Part shown: piece by piece, positions 24,886 to 34,828 of the stretch | Numbering within the stretch: the first letter of the stretch is position 1 | How the letters are laid out: every line of letters starts with the position of its first letter | From: Bacteroidales bacterium | Lineage (GTDB): Bacteria > Bacteroidota > Bacteroidia > Bacteroidales > UBA3663 | Reading direction: 5' to 3' | Assembly: GCA_024694125.1 (NCBI GenBank) | Contig: JAILKE010000033.1 | Span: forward strand, 1 to 41,624 | Length of the DNA: 41,624 nt | Translations under genes and position numbers: made by a program | Notes under the pieces: model-generated | What the model was told of the DNA's origin: nothing | The model's database searches: none | What the model saw: only the letters and a program-made list of their open reading frames with translations

Positions 24886-27624
24886 ATGGTTATGAACAGA
24901 TCATTATCCCTTATATTGACCCTTTCTGTGCTCGTCGGAAACGGCGGGGATAGAGGGGGTCTTTTCGCTCAGGATGGGCGCTCGGTGCCGCATACAGGAC
25001 CGATGACGTCGGGCTGTACGGTCGAGGCTGTGCCTGTGCCATTCGGAGTGGACAGTGCCCTGAGCGGCTGCTCCGTCCCCCAGGCACCGATAGCGTGGGG
25101 CATGGATGTGGCATGGAACAGTGCTGACAACGTCCAGCGCGGTACCAACTACATCGGACAGGACTGCCTGCAGGTGGGCCGCGTATCGTTCCAGCCGAGT
25201 GACCTGGTGGGCGAGGACCTGCAACTGTCATCGGCGCAGCAGGCTACCCTGCAGTCGCGCCTGGACAACATCGCCCTGAGCGGGGTCAAGGATATCATCC
25301 TGAACTGTGACCACGAGGTGCTGTGCAATGCGGATGCCTATCCAAACTGTGCCCAGAGTTATGCCAACTACTACGGCAACGCCCAGGCATGGTACCGGGT
25401 GATCAAGGCATCGGTCCTGTATTGCCGCAAGCAGGGGTACAACGTCGTGACCATATCGCCGTTCAATGAGCCAGACTACACCGACTGGAAGGAGGGTACC
25501 AAGGCTCACTTCAAGGCGATAGCCCAACTGCTGAGCGAAGATGCCGACCTGCAGGGCATAAGGATATCGGCTGGCAATACGCTGAACTGTGACCAGGCAC
25601 TGTCGTGGTACCAGGCTGTACTGCCGTATGCCACGGAGGGTAACACGCACCAGCTGGCTGGCTCGTTCGACTCCTATGCCGCCTTCTGGCAGCAGGTGCG
25701 TGCCAACGGTCACCATGCCACAGCGGACGAACTGCACAATGTGGGCGAGGCGCTGATAGGCGCTCACTACGGTATGCAGAGCGGCGTATGGTGGGGATGG
25801 GACGGCGCAGCGCGCGGCGAGTACTGCCGCGCCTCTGTCTCGGGCGGCGAGATAGGCTATGGCGAGGACCGCAGCGCCTGGGCAGCAGCGGCTGTCTATA
25901 AGCGTGAGTCGGGTAGGGTAGATGCCTTCATCGGCACCTCCGAACGACAGGCTACCCCATCGTCGTTCTCTCTGCTCTGCACCGACCGACCTGCCTACTA
26001 CGACGGCTATGGTCCCTACTACAGTTATCAGCTCTCGATGCCCGGCGGTACGGGCTACCAGCAGGGTCAGACCAATGCCGAACGGATGGTGACGGTGCAG
26101 TATGGCGCCGATGTGCCGCTCGACCCGATCCAGCCCGACTCGTCGTACGTCATCATGAATGCGCACTCCAAGATGTGCCTGGGATCGTACAACAACTCCA
26201 CGACTTCCGGCACGACACTGGCACAGCGCAAGTACGGCATCGTCATGGACCGCGGGTATGTATGGACGGTGGAGGCGCTGCCATCGGGCAGTACCGGTGA
26301 CCTGGGTTACTTCAAGCTGCGTTGGGCCAAGGAGACATCGTACCTGATCGATGTGCTCAACTGGAGCACATCTGCGGGTGGATCCATGATTCTGTATCCC
26401 GGCAGCGGCGGCACCAACGAACAGTGGTTCGCCGAGTATGCCGGTGATGACTACTGGTATATACGCTCCCGTCACAGTGGCCTGTACCTGGAGGTGAAGG
26501 ATGCCTCGACGCAGGTCAATGCCTACGTGGTGCAGGGTGCATACACCGGTGCCGACAACCAGAAGTGGCGCTTCATGCCCAGTAATGATAAACCGAAACT
26601 GGAGACTGTCGCCCCAGCAGCACCTGCCGACCTGAGTGCCGAGGTGCGCAGCGCTTCTGTGCGCCTCACGTGGACAGCCGGAACGGAGTCGGACCTGAAG
26701 GGATACGTGGTGCTGCGCGACGGCGATGTGATAGCCCGTATGCTCACATCGACCGAATATATTGACAATGACGTGCGCCCTGGGGTGACACACCAGTACG
26801 CTGTGCGTGCCGTCGATGCAAGCCGCAATCAGTCGGCGGACTCGGACCCCGTGCAGGCACGACTGAGCGATGAACCTGCCCTGATACTGCACTACACCAT
26901 GGAGGGCGACACGCTGGACCAGACGGAGAACATGCTGGATCCCATATCGGCAGATGCGTTGAGCTACAATGCGCTGCACGCCATGGTGGGTGAGCAGTCG
27001 CTGCAGCTGAACGGTACGACCTCGCGCTACCTGGCTCTGCCACCGGCAGTAGGTTACTACGACGAGATGACGCTGAGCATGTGGGTATGCTACTCCTATA
27101 CCGACAGCTGGCAACGGTTCTTCGACCTGGGCAACGGCACGGACCAGTACATCTTCCTCACTCCGAGCAATGGCAGCGAGATGCGTCTGGTATGCAAGAA
27201 CAGGGGCGAGGAACAGGTGCTGAGCATGGAACGCCTCAAGGCTGGTGGCACACATTTTGTCGCTGTAACGATGTCTGCCGATTCGGTGACTCTCTATGTC
27301 GATGGCAATTACGTATCATCGCACGACATTACCATACGCCCCACCGACATATTGCCCAAACATAACTATCTGGGTTGGAGCCAGTTCGCTGCCGACCCTC
27401 CGCTCAGGGGGTACATCGACGACGTGCGTATGTACAACTGCGCCCTCTCCATAGACCAACTCTCCCAACTGTACAAGGGCGACGAACCGGTTGCTCTGCC
27501 TGTCATCGAGGCTGCCGAAATGTCAGCCCCCACTCCGGCCTATGACCTGTGGGGCCGCCGCCTGCCTGCATCGGGCAAGAACAGAGGATGGACAATCGGC
27601 CGCGACAAGAAAATCATAAAATAA
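24886..27624 (+). CDS. TIM-barrel (clan GH-A-like) glycosidase with ricin, FN3 and LamG modules
   Basis: A signal peptide is present; the ATG at 24892 gives a cleaner one (MNRSLSLILTL...). Residues about 65-410 resemble a clan GH-A glycoside hydrolase, with ISPFNEPDY (E195, likely acid/base) and TADELHNVGEALIG (E282 or E288 as nucleophile candidates) followed by a Trp-rich VWWGWDG. It looks GH30-like, but the exact family could not be named. Residues 418-565 form a ricin-type beta-trefoil with repeated QKW/EQW patterns, 578-661 an FN3 domain (SDLKGYVVLRDG), and 665-858 a LamG/concanavalin-like domain (LSMWVCY, YIDDVRMYNCALS). The end is a degenerate DLWGRRL tail. In this locus an endo-galactanase or other side-chain hydrolase would fit; that is inference only. 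Confidence 0.78.
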   Translation: MVMNRSLSLILTLSVLVGNGGDRGGLFAQDGRSVPHTGPMTSGCTVEAVPVPFGVDSALSGCSVPQAPIAWGMDVAWNSADNVQRGTNYIGQDCLQVGRVSFQPSDLVGEDLQLSSAQQATLQSRLDNIALSGVKDIILNCDHEVLCNADAYPNCAQSYANYYGNAQAWYRVIKASVLYCRKQGYNVVTISPFNEPDYTDWKEGTKAHFKAIAQLLSEDADLQGIRISAGNTLNCDQALSWYQAVLPYATEGNTHQLAGSFDSYAAFWQQVRANGHHATADELHNVGEALIGAHYGMQSGVWWGWDGAARGEYCRASVSGGEIGYGEDRSAWAAAAVYKRESGRVDAFIGTSERQATPSSFSLLCTDRPAYYDGYGPYYSYQLSMPGGTGYQQGQTNAERMVTVQYGADVPLDPIQPDSSYVIMNAHSKMCLGSYNNSTTSGTTLAQRKYGIVMDRGYVWTVEALPSGSTGDLGYFKLRWAKETSYLIDVLNWSTSAGGSMILYPGSGGTNEQWFAEYAGDDYWYIRSRHSGLYLEVKDASTQVNAYVVQGAYTGADNQKWRFMPSNDKPKLETVAPAAPADLSAEVRSASVRLTWTAGTESDLKGYVVLRDGDVIARMLTSTEYIDNDVRPGVTHQYAVRAVDASRNQSADSDPVQARLSDEPALILHYTMEGDTLDQTENMLDPISADALSYNALHAMVGEQSLQLNGTTSRYLALPPAVGYYDEMTLSMWVCYSYTDSWQRFFDLGNGTDQYIFLTPSNGSEMRLVCKNRGEEQVLSMERLKAGGTHFVAVTMSADSVTLYVDGNYVSSHDITIRPTDILPKHNYLGWSQFAADPPLRGYIDDVRMYNCALSIDQLSQLYKGDEPVALPVIEAAEMSAPTPAYDLWGRRLPASGKNRGWTIGRDKKIIK

Positions 27625-27839
27625 ATTTATTTACTATTTGACAATTTACTATTTACTATTTGAATATACAATCTCCTAATTTGAATTTTGAACTTTGAAC
27701 TTTCAATTGGATTGTTTTTTCAATTTTCAACTTTCAATTTTCAACTTTCAATTGGATTGTTTTTTCAATTTTCAACTTTCAATTTTCAACTTTCAATTGG
27801 ATTGTTTTTTCAATTTTCAATTTTGAATTTGCATATACA
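27625..27839 (+). other. Intergenic region with 45-bp tandem repeat
   Basis: After a short TTTACTATTTG repeat, a 45-bp unit containing AATTGGATTGTTTTTTCAA occurs three times, with that word at 27705, 27750 and 27795. It ends just before the next start codon. Within each unit are smaller TTTCAAY words of period 7. No promoter or terminator is evident. Confidence 0.75.
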
Positions 27840-30086
27840 ATGAACAACAGACTCTTTACTTTGGCCATCGCTGCCTGTGCATTGACGCAACTCGGAGCAC
27901 AGACCGATGTCACATCGACCTATATCAAGAATCCATCGTTCGAATCGGGATTCACCAATTGGACCACCGTGGCACTGCAACTGCAGTCCAATACCTCGTT
28001 CGCCTACAAGGACGGTACACTCTATGCTGAAAAGTGGGTGTCGTCGGGCAATTGGGTAGGTACCGCATCGGCCTCACAGACCATTACGGGTCTGCCTGCC
28101 GGCGAATATACGCTCACCGTGGCTGCCCAGAACTACAACCAGGCATCGACCTCGGCCAAGTGTACAGGTACCTACATCTATGCGGGCGAGGAGCAGACGC
28201 CGGTCTATACGCCGGGCGACTACTCGGTCTCGTTCACGAATCTGTCCGGTACCGTGCAGATAGGCTTCAGCGCCAACAACGCCAGCGGTAACTGGTTGGC
28301 TGTAGATAACTTCCGACTGTACCGCGTGGCTGACATTGCCAATCAGGTCCTGGTGGACTCGTTGGCAGCGCAGGTGGTGATAGCCGACTCGCTGTGCAAG
28401 CAGACCATGGAACAGTGGGTGTGCGACAGCCTGGCGCATGTCACGGACAGCGCCCGCGTGCTGACCATCGAGCAAGAACAGTCGGTACTGCAGTCGGCAC
28501 TGGCTCAGATGGATGTGCTGCTGGACAAGGCTCGCTTCGCCATCGCATTGGCCCAGGCTACTCCTGGCAGCGGTACGGCTCCCGAGGTGACCCGCACAGT
28601 GACCGTCGTGCCCACGGGCGCTACCGAGGCGTTGATGCGTGCCAACATGTCGGGCAGCAACATCCTGGAGCGCGGTGTGTGCTGGAGCAAGGAGCACAAT
28701 CCGACGGTGCTGAATGACCGCACGACGGAGTACTTCTACCTGAACGGCAACATCTACCACATCACGGGACTGAAACCGGCTACGGTCTATTACCTGCGCC
28801 CATACGTGATGAACAATACCTATACGGTGGCGTATGGCGACGAGGTCAAGATTGTCACTCACCCCAAGGGTAACTGCGTCGGTACATGGGACAATGGCGC
28901 TCCGACGGAGGCTGCCAACCAACGTTGCATCACTGCCATCAACCAGACTATTGAGTACTTCAACGAATGGACCGGCATACGCGGATTCACGCTGTCGGGC
29001 CACTACGGTGCCAGCACGGCTACGGCGGACTGCAGCTACGGTGGCTGGATGCGCATCGGCCCTAACGAGGGCAACCAGGCTATTGGTACCGTCATCCACG
29101 AGACGGGACATGGCGTGGGTGTGGGTACCTCGTCACGTTGGTGGGACAGTAATTACCGTACGGACGAGAAGTATTGGCGTGGCCGTGAGACTACGACTAT
29201 GTATCAGTTCCTCGAGAATCAACTGGGTAACTCCAATTACTTTATGAAGGCGGACGATACGCATGCCTGGGGCGCCAATGCTACCTACGACTGGTTTGTC
29301 AACGGCGCGGACAAGGATACGCACCTGCCGCTGCAGTACATAGGTGGCTGCGTGCTGCTGCACTCTTACTTTGTCGATGGTCTCTGCCCAACGTCCAGTC
29401 ATCCGAACGGTGTGCCCAGCTATACCTACAACTACGACGAGGACTCGGTCTATTACCTGATGTGCAAGGACCCGGAACGTGGCCTCGACGCCGGCCTGCT
29501 CTCGATGAAGGAGTCATACACCATCAAGCGTGCCGCCATCTCGATGTGCCTCAATGACCAGGAGGAGATTCCTGCCGAGGCTGCATGGAAACTGGAGTTC
29601 GACCCATCGAGCTGTCTGTATGCCCTGCGCCATGTCGCTACGGGTACCTACCTGTCGCACGCCCTGTCATCGAGCATGCAGTTCAAGAATCTGTCGTCGC
29701 CTACGACCAACGAGCAGTTCCAGCTGATACCTGACCACACGGACGTGACGCTCACCAACAACGGTGCCAGCATCACCACGCACGGCTACTGGATGACCTG
29801 GTACAACTCGGAGAACAAGGCGTTCACGGCTAATACGACCTCTGCCACGGGTTACTGCACCGTGGGAACGTTCGATGCCTCGCCCGACGCCACTCTGCAG
29901 CAGTGGATCATCCTGACGGAAAGCCAGGTGCGCCAACTGAAGCCTGCCGTATCTGCCATCGAGGTAATCTCCCCTGAAAAGGTGACTCCATCGGATGCCC
30001 AGACGGTCGATATGCAGGGTCGCACTGCCCCAGTCTCGGCTCGCGGACTGGTGGTGAACCGCGGCCAGGTCATGTTCAAGAAATGA
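27840..30086 (+). CDS. Secreted zincin-like protein with CBM, FN3 and beta-trefoil-like parts
   Basis: A signal peptide (MNNRLFTLAIAACALTQLGAQ) leads into a galactose-binding-like module at about 22-165 (IKNPSFESGFTNW ... TITGLPAGEYTLTVAA). A helical segment at 170-235 and an FN3-like domain at about 245-340 (ERGVCWSKEHNPT, GLKPATVYYLRPYV) follow. Residues 345-565 contain VIHETGHGVGVGT, with HExxH at 420-424, the zinc-binding signature of metallopeptidases. The metzincin position of the third ligand is T430, so the third ligand must lie elsewhere or be missing. Residues 580-700 look like a ligand-binding trefoil, and the end is a DMQGRTAPVSARGLVV tail. It is probably a surface or secreted metallopeptidase; a non-catalytic relative is possible. 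Confidence 0.75.
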   Translation: MNNRLFTLAIAACALTQLGAQTDVTSTYIKNPSFESGFTNWTTVALQLQSNTSFAYKDGTLYAEKWVSSGNWVGTASASQTITGLPAGEYTLTVAAQNYNQASTSAKCTGTYIYAGEEQTPVYTPGDYSVSFTNLSGTVQIGFSANNASGNWLAVDNFRLYRVADIANQVLVDSLAAQVVIADSLCKQTMEQWVCDSLAHVTDSARVLTIEQEQSVLQSALAQMDVLLDKARFAIALAQATPGSGTAPEVTRTVTVVPTGATEALMRANMSGSNILERGVCWSKEHNPTVLNDRTTEYFYLNGNIYHITGLKPATVYYLRPYVMNNTYTVAYGDEVKIVTHPKGNCVGTWDNGAPTEAANQRCITAINQTIEYFNEWTGIRGFTLSGHYGASTATADCSYGGWMRIGPNEGNQAIGTVIHETGHGVGVGTSSRWWDSNYRTDEKYWRGRETTTMYQFLENQLGNSNYFMKADDTHAWGANATYDWFVNGADKDTHLPLQYIGGCVLLHSYFVDGLCPTSSHPNGVPSYTYNYDEDSVYYLMCKDPERGLDAGLLSMKESYTIKRAAISMCLNDQEEIPAEAAWKLEFDPSSCLYALRHVATGTYLSHALSSSMQFKNLSSPTTNEQFQLIPDHTDVTLTNNGASITTHGYWMTWYNSENKAFTANTTSATGYCTVGTFDASPDATLQQWIILTESQVRQLKPAVSAIEVISPEKVTPSDAQTVDMQGRTAPVSARGLVVNRGQVMFKK

Positions 30087-30087
30087 A

Positions 30088-30159
30088 CTAGAATTTCTAG
30101 ATTTTCTAGGTTTTCTAGATTCTCTAGATTTTCTAGATTCTCTAGATTCTCTAGTTCCT
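30088..30159 (+). repeat. 9-bp tandem repeat CTAGATTYT, eight units
   Basis: Eight units of exactly 9 bp, each a variant of CTAGATTTT or CTAGATTCT, begin directly after the stop codon of the zincin-like gene and end 47 bases before the PL11 gene. The core CTAG is palindromic. Period and placement match the CTATAGNNN array between the second SusC and SusD genes, but the sequence is unrelated. Confidence 0.92.
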
Positions 30160-30206
30160 CCCCGACATCAACTACCAAATATATAACACAACTATCCTAA
30201 ATCAAA

Positions 30207-33200
30207 ATGAATTCTTTGCTTAACAACCATCCCAAGGCAAGCCGTGCCCAGTGGACGAAGCTCCTGTTGAGCCTCGCACTGCTGGGAGGCATGCAGTCTC
30301 CATCGACCTACGCCCAGCGCGTCACTGACCAGCTGGACCGTGGCCTCATCGCCGTACCATCGGGCAACGGCTACCAGGTATCGTGGCGACTACTGGGGGA
30401 GGAGTATTATGACGTAACCTACAACCTGTATCGTGACGGCTCGCTGATAGCCGAGGGACTGAAGTCCTCCAACTACTACGATGCCAGCGGAACGGCCACC
30501 AGCCAGTACACGGTGAGCGCCGTGGTGCGTGGCGTGGAACAGGCTCAATGTGCAGCCGTCCAACCATGGAGCAACTCCTATCTGCTCATCACTCCGGAAC
30601 ACAAGGACATCAAGAGTACGCTCACTCCGAACGATGCCTGCTGTGCCGACCTGGACGGTGATGGCCAACTCGAGATACTGATGAAGTTCGACAATGCCAG
30701 CGAGATATCGCAGAGCTATCCGCGCCTGGGTCCTGTCGTGGACGGTGTCTCGACCGAGGAATATACCATCTTCGAGATGCTCAAACTGAATGGCGAGCGT
30801 CTGTGGTGGGTCAACTGCGGCCCGAACATGGGCGACTTCCAGAACAACGAACAGAACCTGGCAGGATATGACTGGGACTGTGACGGCAAGGCCGAGGTGG
30901 TCATGCTGCTCAAGGAGGGTTCGACCATACACATGTCCGACGGCTCGACCTACGTCATCGGCCAGGATGGCAAGAACGGTACCGCATGGACCAACTACCG
31001 CGCTGCAACGGGCGGTGGTGTCAACTGGTTCCTGCCTGTAGGCAAGGAGTTCCTGGTCTATTGCGACGGTACCACGGGACAGATATATGACATCATCGAC
31101 TATCCATTGGCCCGACTGGAATCGGGCGAGAGTGACATCAACTCGGCATGGGGCGATGGCTCGGGTCACCGCTGTTCGAAGTTCTTCTTCGGTGCGCCCT
31201 ACCTGGATGGTCACAAGCCCAGCATCTTCCTGGCACGCGGTATCTATACCCGCCACAAGATGAAGGCGTTCGACGTCGATCCCACTACGCACAAGCTGAC
31301 CGAACGTTGGCGCTGGTACAACAATACCAATGGTCCATGGAAGGGTCAGGGCTACCACAACTACGGCATAGCCGATGTGGATGAGGACGGACGCGATGAG
31401 ATCGTCTTCGGTTCCATGGTCATCGACGACAATGGCAAGGGTCTCTCTACGACGGGCCTGGGTCACGGCGATGCCCAGCACTGCGGCGACTTCAACCCCT
31501 ACACCAAGGGTCTGGAGATCTACACCTGTCAGGAGGATAATCCGGGCAATGTGTACCGCGATGCCACTACCGCCAAGATCTATCACCGCTACATAGCAGG
31601 CAGTGACGACGGCCGTGCCATGATGGACAACTTCTGCAACGACTTCCCCGGCAGCATCGGTTGTTCGGCACGCGAGGGCGCCATCAGCTCGGTCACCTAC
31701 GAGGCGGTCGATGGTATGTCGGCCACCGGTATCAACACCAATTTCCGCATCTACTGGGACGGTGACCTATGCTCCGAGACCTTCAACAGCCAGAGTGGCA
31801 AGAACACCGCCGGCTGCGTAGCCAAGTACGGCAGTTGGTCACCAATATACACCTGCGAGGGTTCGTTGACCAACAACGACACCAAGAGTACCCCCTGCTT
31901 TCAGGGCGACATCCTGGGCGACTGGCGTGAGGAGATCATCATGCGCGATGCCAACAACAATATCCGTATCTACTCGACCCCGACAGCAACCAACTGGCGC
32001 GTGCCTACGCTGTGGTCCGACCACCAGTACCGCAATGCGATGGTATGGCAGATGAACGGCTACAACCAGCCACCTCACGTCAGCTACTTCCTGGGCGAGA
32101 TGGAGGGCATCACCATGGCGCCACCACCGCTCACCACCACGGGCCGCGAGGTAGTGGCATCGGGCGCTACCGTCGGCACTGAATATGACGGCAAGCACGT
32201 GCTGCTGTCGGACAACGCCGACACACAGCTCGCTCTGGCTGAGGGTGCCAAGCCCTATATCCTGACCATCAATGTGCCATCGTGGGTGCAGGGCTCTGCT
32301 CCATCGGAGTGCTCGACCCAGAAGACGGCGATCAACTATACCTACTACACCTGCACCGTTAGCGCAGGCAGCCTGGCTGGCGAAGCACGTCTGATCAAGC
32401 AGGGTGACGGCGCGCTGCAGTTGCCCAACACCGAGTTCACCCATACGGGCGAGACCCGTGTGTGGGGCGGTACCCTCATCTTCGACGGCAGTATGACTCA
32501 GTCCGACCTGTGGTTGAACCGCCACACGTCGCTCCAGTCCAATGGCGGTAAGTTCAAGACGATCACTGCCCAGTACGGCAGTCAGGTCAGCCCTGGCGGA
32601 TTGTCGCTGGTAGGTACTATGACGGTCGATTCGCTCTACCTCGACTTCGGCAGCCGTCTGGTCATCAATCTGCAGGAGGGTAAGTGCGACAGCCTCAAGC
32701 TGCGCTCGCTCCGCACTGTGCGCAAGACCGGTTCGGCATGGACCCTGGCTGGTCCCGAGTACCTGATGCCTGTCCTCGAGGTGGTAGGCACCGACCTGCA
32801 GGCAGGTGACTATGTGATAGCCGAGTGCGATGCCCTGTACGGTTCACTCTCGAACATCAAGGTAGAGGGCGTAGAGGACTTCAAGACGAGCCTGCGCTAT
32901 GAGGATGGCCGCATCATCCTGACCCTGGGCAGTACCCGCGGTGCGAGTGTCATCACCTGGACCGGCAGGGAGAGTGCCCTCTGGGACTATGCCACTACAG
33001 CCAACTTCAAACTCACCGAGACTGGCGAGGGTGACGTCTTCGTCAATGGCGACCAGGTCGAGTTCACCGATGTCGCAGACCGATTCACCGTACAGGTGAC
33101 GGGTGACCTGAAGGTCGATACTCTCCGTTTCGTTAACGAGACCAAGGACTACACGCTGCAGGGCGACGGCCACATCGTAGCGGGTGCACTGGTCAAGGAG

Positions 33201-34787
33201 GGCGCCGGTACATTGACCATCACCAACGACAACTCCTACACCGACGGCAACTACCTGCGTGGCGGTACCGTGGTCATTCAGTCATTGGCCAATGACATAC
33301 AGGCAACGGGTTCGCTGGGTGGCAAGACTACCGTGGCATCACGTTTCACCATGCAGAACGGTGCACAACTGAAGACTACATCGGCAGTCACATGCGGTTC
33401 GCCCATCAAGATGGTAGGTGCTGCAGGCGGCGTGATCAACAACAGCGCCGACTTCACGATGCAGTCCGCCATGCAGGGTACGCTGCTCACCAAGACGGGC
33501 GGCGGTACACTGATAGGCAATGTAACCGGTACGCTGCAGCGCCTGGTGGTACAGCAGGGTACACTGCGCAGCAATGCTGCCAATGTGGCTCAGGTCATCG
33601 AGATGCAGGGCGGTTCGCTCTATGATGCTGCTCGCGTTACCTATTCGAACGAGATCTATATCGCCGAGGGTAAGCAGGCATCGTGGACTACATGCAACCG
33701 CAGTACCTATACCAACAAACTGACTGGTACGGGTAGTGTGACTGTCTATTGTGCCACCGAGAAGGGCAGCAACTGGTATGCAACGCGCACACCGCTCAAG
33801 TTCAACCTCTCGGCCTTCCAGGGAACGCTGGTCGCCGGTGCTGTCTATACTGCCGATGCACGCTTCACGCTCAGCACGGGCAATGGCGGCACGGGCTATA
33901 CGCTCAATATCCCAGCAGGCATCATCGTGCAGAACGAGGGCAAGACCCTCGCCATGGGTCAGTTGACCGGTAGCGGTGACCTGGGTGGCTACTGCACATT
34001 CTCGAACAATGGCGCATCGGGCACCAACACCTGGCAGGTAGGCAACGATGGGGACTTCTCATTCTCCGGCCGTGTCATCGGCGCAGATGCCTTTGTCAAG
34101 CAGGGTACCGGCACCATGTCTGCGACTGGTGTATGGACCACTACGGGCAAGGTAACCGTCAGCGGCGGTACGCTCAAGACCGGCTCCAAGACCTGTCTCG
34201 GTACGGGTGCCCTGGAGGTTTCGGCAGGTGCTACGCTCCAAGCAACATCGTACTCGCCCACACAGGCTCTGACCAACAGTACGGTGACCATCCGCGGCAG
34301 ACTCTATCCCAATATGTCCAACATCGCCTACGGTTCGGTACTCTTCAATGGTCAGAACGTGACCATCGCCAATACGGGCGAGTTGCACCTGACCCTGGGC
34401 AAGGCATCGACCAGTACCACCATGATGAGCGGCTGCGCGGTCAAGGGTGTCGGTACATTGGCGCTGAACGGCAAACTGCACCTGTCATTCTACAAGTATG
34501 TGCCTGCTGTGGGCGACGAACTGCGTCTGTGGACCAATGTCACCAAGGTGACCGGTACTCCTACCATCCAGATCGATGAGGTCGATGGTATGATCATCAC
34601 GGTCGATGACAGCCGACTGCTCTCCGAAGGTGTGCTGGTTGTGACGGGTGTCACCTCGGGCATCGATGCCCTGGCTGCTGATGCCGAGCAGGAGACTCTG
34701 TTCAACCTGCGTGGCCAGAAGGTGGGTCAGTCTGCTCAACCATCGGGCATCTATGTCCAGAAGGGCAAGAAGATCATCGTCCGATAA
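30207..34787 (+). CDS. PL11 rhamnogalacturonan lyase with long beta-helical extension
   Basis: Residues about 35-640 match family PL11, beta-propeller lyases that cut the rhamnose-galacturonate backbone of rhamnogalacturonan I by beta-elimination. Visible features are an N-terminal FN3-like part (VTYNLYRDG), the calcium-site loops DLDGDGQLEI (148-157) and DCDGKAEVV, GLGHGDAQHCGDF (about 418-430), and GDILGDWREEI (567-577) with the closing NQPPHVSYFLG. Family members are usually near 600-650 residues; this one is 1526. The extra part carries at least four autotransporter-associated strand repeats of the pattern KxGxGTL...GGT (about 728-761, 994-1028, 1093-1123, 1294-1326), implying a long beta-helix, and ends in an LRGQKV...GIYV...GKKIIVR tail. 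The signal peptide lies after a basic 20-residue start. The helix may act as a stalk or second binding surface. Confidence 0.93.
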   Translation: MNSLLNNHPKASRAQWTKLLLSLALLGGMQSPSTYAQRVTDQLDRGLIAVPSGNGYQVSWRLLGEEYYDVTYNLYRDGSLIAEGLKSSNYYDASGTATSQYTVSAVVRGVEQAQCAAVQPWSNSYLLITPEHKDIKSTLTPNDACCADLDGDGQLEILMKFDNASEISQSYPRLGPVVDGVSTEEYTIFEMLKLNGERLWWVNCGPNMGDFQNNEQNLAGYDWDCDGKAEVVMLLKEGSTIHMSDGSTYVIGQDGKNGTAWTNYRAATGGGVNWFLPVGKEFLVYCDGTTGQIYDIIDYPLARLESGESDINSAWGDGSGHRCSKFFFGAPYLDGHKPSIFLARGIYTRHKMKAFDVDPTTHKLTERWRWYNNTNGPWKGQGYHNYGIADVDEDGRDEIVFGSMVIDDNGKGLSTTGLGHGDAQHCGDFNPYTKGLEIYTCQEDNPGNVYRDATTAKIYHRYIAGSDDGRAMMDNFCNDFPGSIGCSAREGAISSVTYEAVDGMSATGINTNFRIYWDGDLCSETFNSQSGKNTAGCVAKYGSWSPIYTCEGSLTNNDTKSTPCFQGDILGDWREEIIMRDANNNIRIYSTPTATNWRVPTLWSDHQYRNAMVWQMNGYNQPPHVSYFLGEMEGITMAPPPLTTTGREVVASGATVGTEYDGKHVLLSDNADTQLALAEGAKPYILTINVPSWVQGSAPSECSTQKTAINYTYYTCTVSAGSLAGEARLIKQGDGALQLPNTEFTHTGETRVWGGTLIFDGSMTQSDLWLNRHTSLQSNGGKFKTITAQYGSQVSPGGLSLVGTMTVDSLYLDFGSRLVINLQEGKCDSLKLRSLRTVRKTGSAWTLAGPEYLMPVLEVVGTDLQAGDYVIAECDALYGSLSNIKVEGVEDFKTSLRYEDGRIILTLGSTRGASVITWTGRESALWDYATTANFKLTETGEGDVFVNGDQVEFTDVADRFTVQVTGDLKVDTLRFVNETKDYTLQGDGHIVAGALVKEGAGTLTITNDNSYTDGNYLRGGTVVIQSLANDIQATGSLGGKTTVASRFTMQNGAQLKTTSAVTCGSPIKMVGAAGGVINNSADFTMQSAMQGTLLTKTGGGTLIGNVTGTLQRLVVQQGTLRSNAANVAQVIEMQGGSLYDAARVTYSNEIYIAEGKQASWTTCNRSTYTNKLTGTGSVTVYCATEKGSNWYATRTPLKFNLSAFQGTLVAGAVYTADARFTLSTGNGGTGYTLNIPAGIIVQNEGKTLAMGQLTGSGDLGGYCTFSNNGASGTNTWQVGNDGDFSFSGRVIGADAFVKQGTGTMSATGVWTTTGKVTVSGGTLKTGSKTCLGTGALEVSAGATLQATSYSPTQALTNSTVTIRGRLYPNMSNIAYGSVLFNGQNVTIANTGELHLTLGKASTSTTMMSGCAVKGVGTLALNGKLHLSFYKYVPAVGDELRLWTNVTKVTGTPTIQIDEVDGMIITVDDSRLLSEGVLVVTGVTSGIDALAADAEQETLFNLRGQKVGQSAQPSGIYVQKGKKIIVR

Positions 34788-34795
34788 TATCTCAC

Positions 34796-34823
34796 GTTTC
34801 GCAAGTCGCACGACTTGCGAAAC
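34796..34823 (+). repeat. Perfect 13-bp inverted repeat
   Basis: GTTTCGCAAGTCG (34796-34808) is followed after CA by its exact complement CGACTTGCGAAAC (34811-34823). It starts nine bases after the PL11 stop codon. No T-run follows. It could be an mRNA 3' stabilising hairpin or a dyad protein-binding site. Confidence 0.75.
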
Positions 34824-34828
34824 TGCCC

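Noticed and set aside
23062-27255. Very long minus-strand frames (596 and 675 residues), and similar ones opposite the other genes
   Set aside because: They lie exactly opposite strong SusD and glycosidase genes and have compositions rich in V, H, R and L without domains. They are shadows produced by codon bias.
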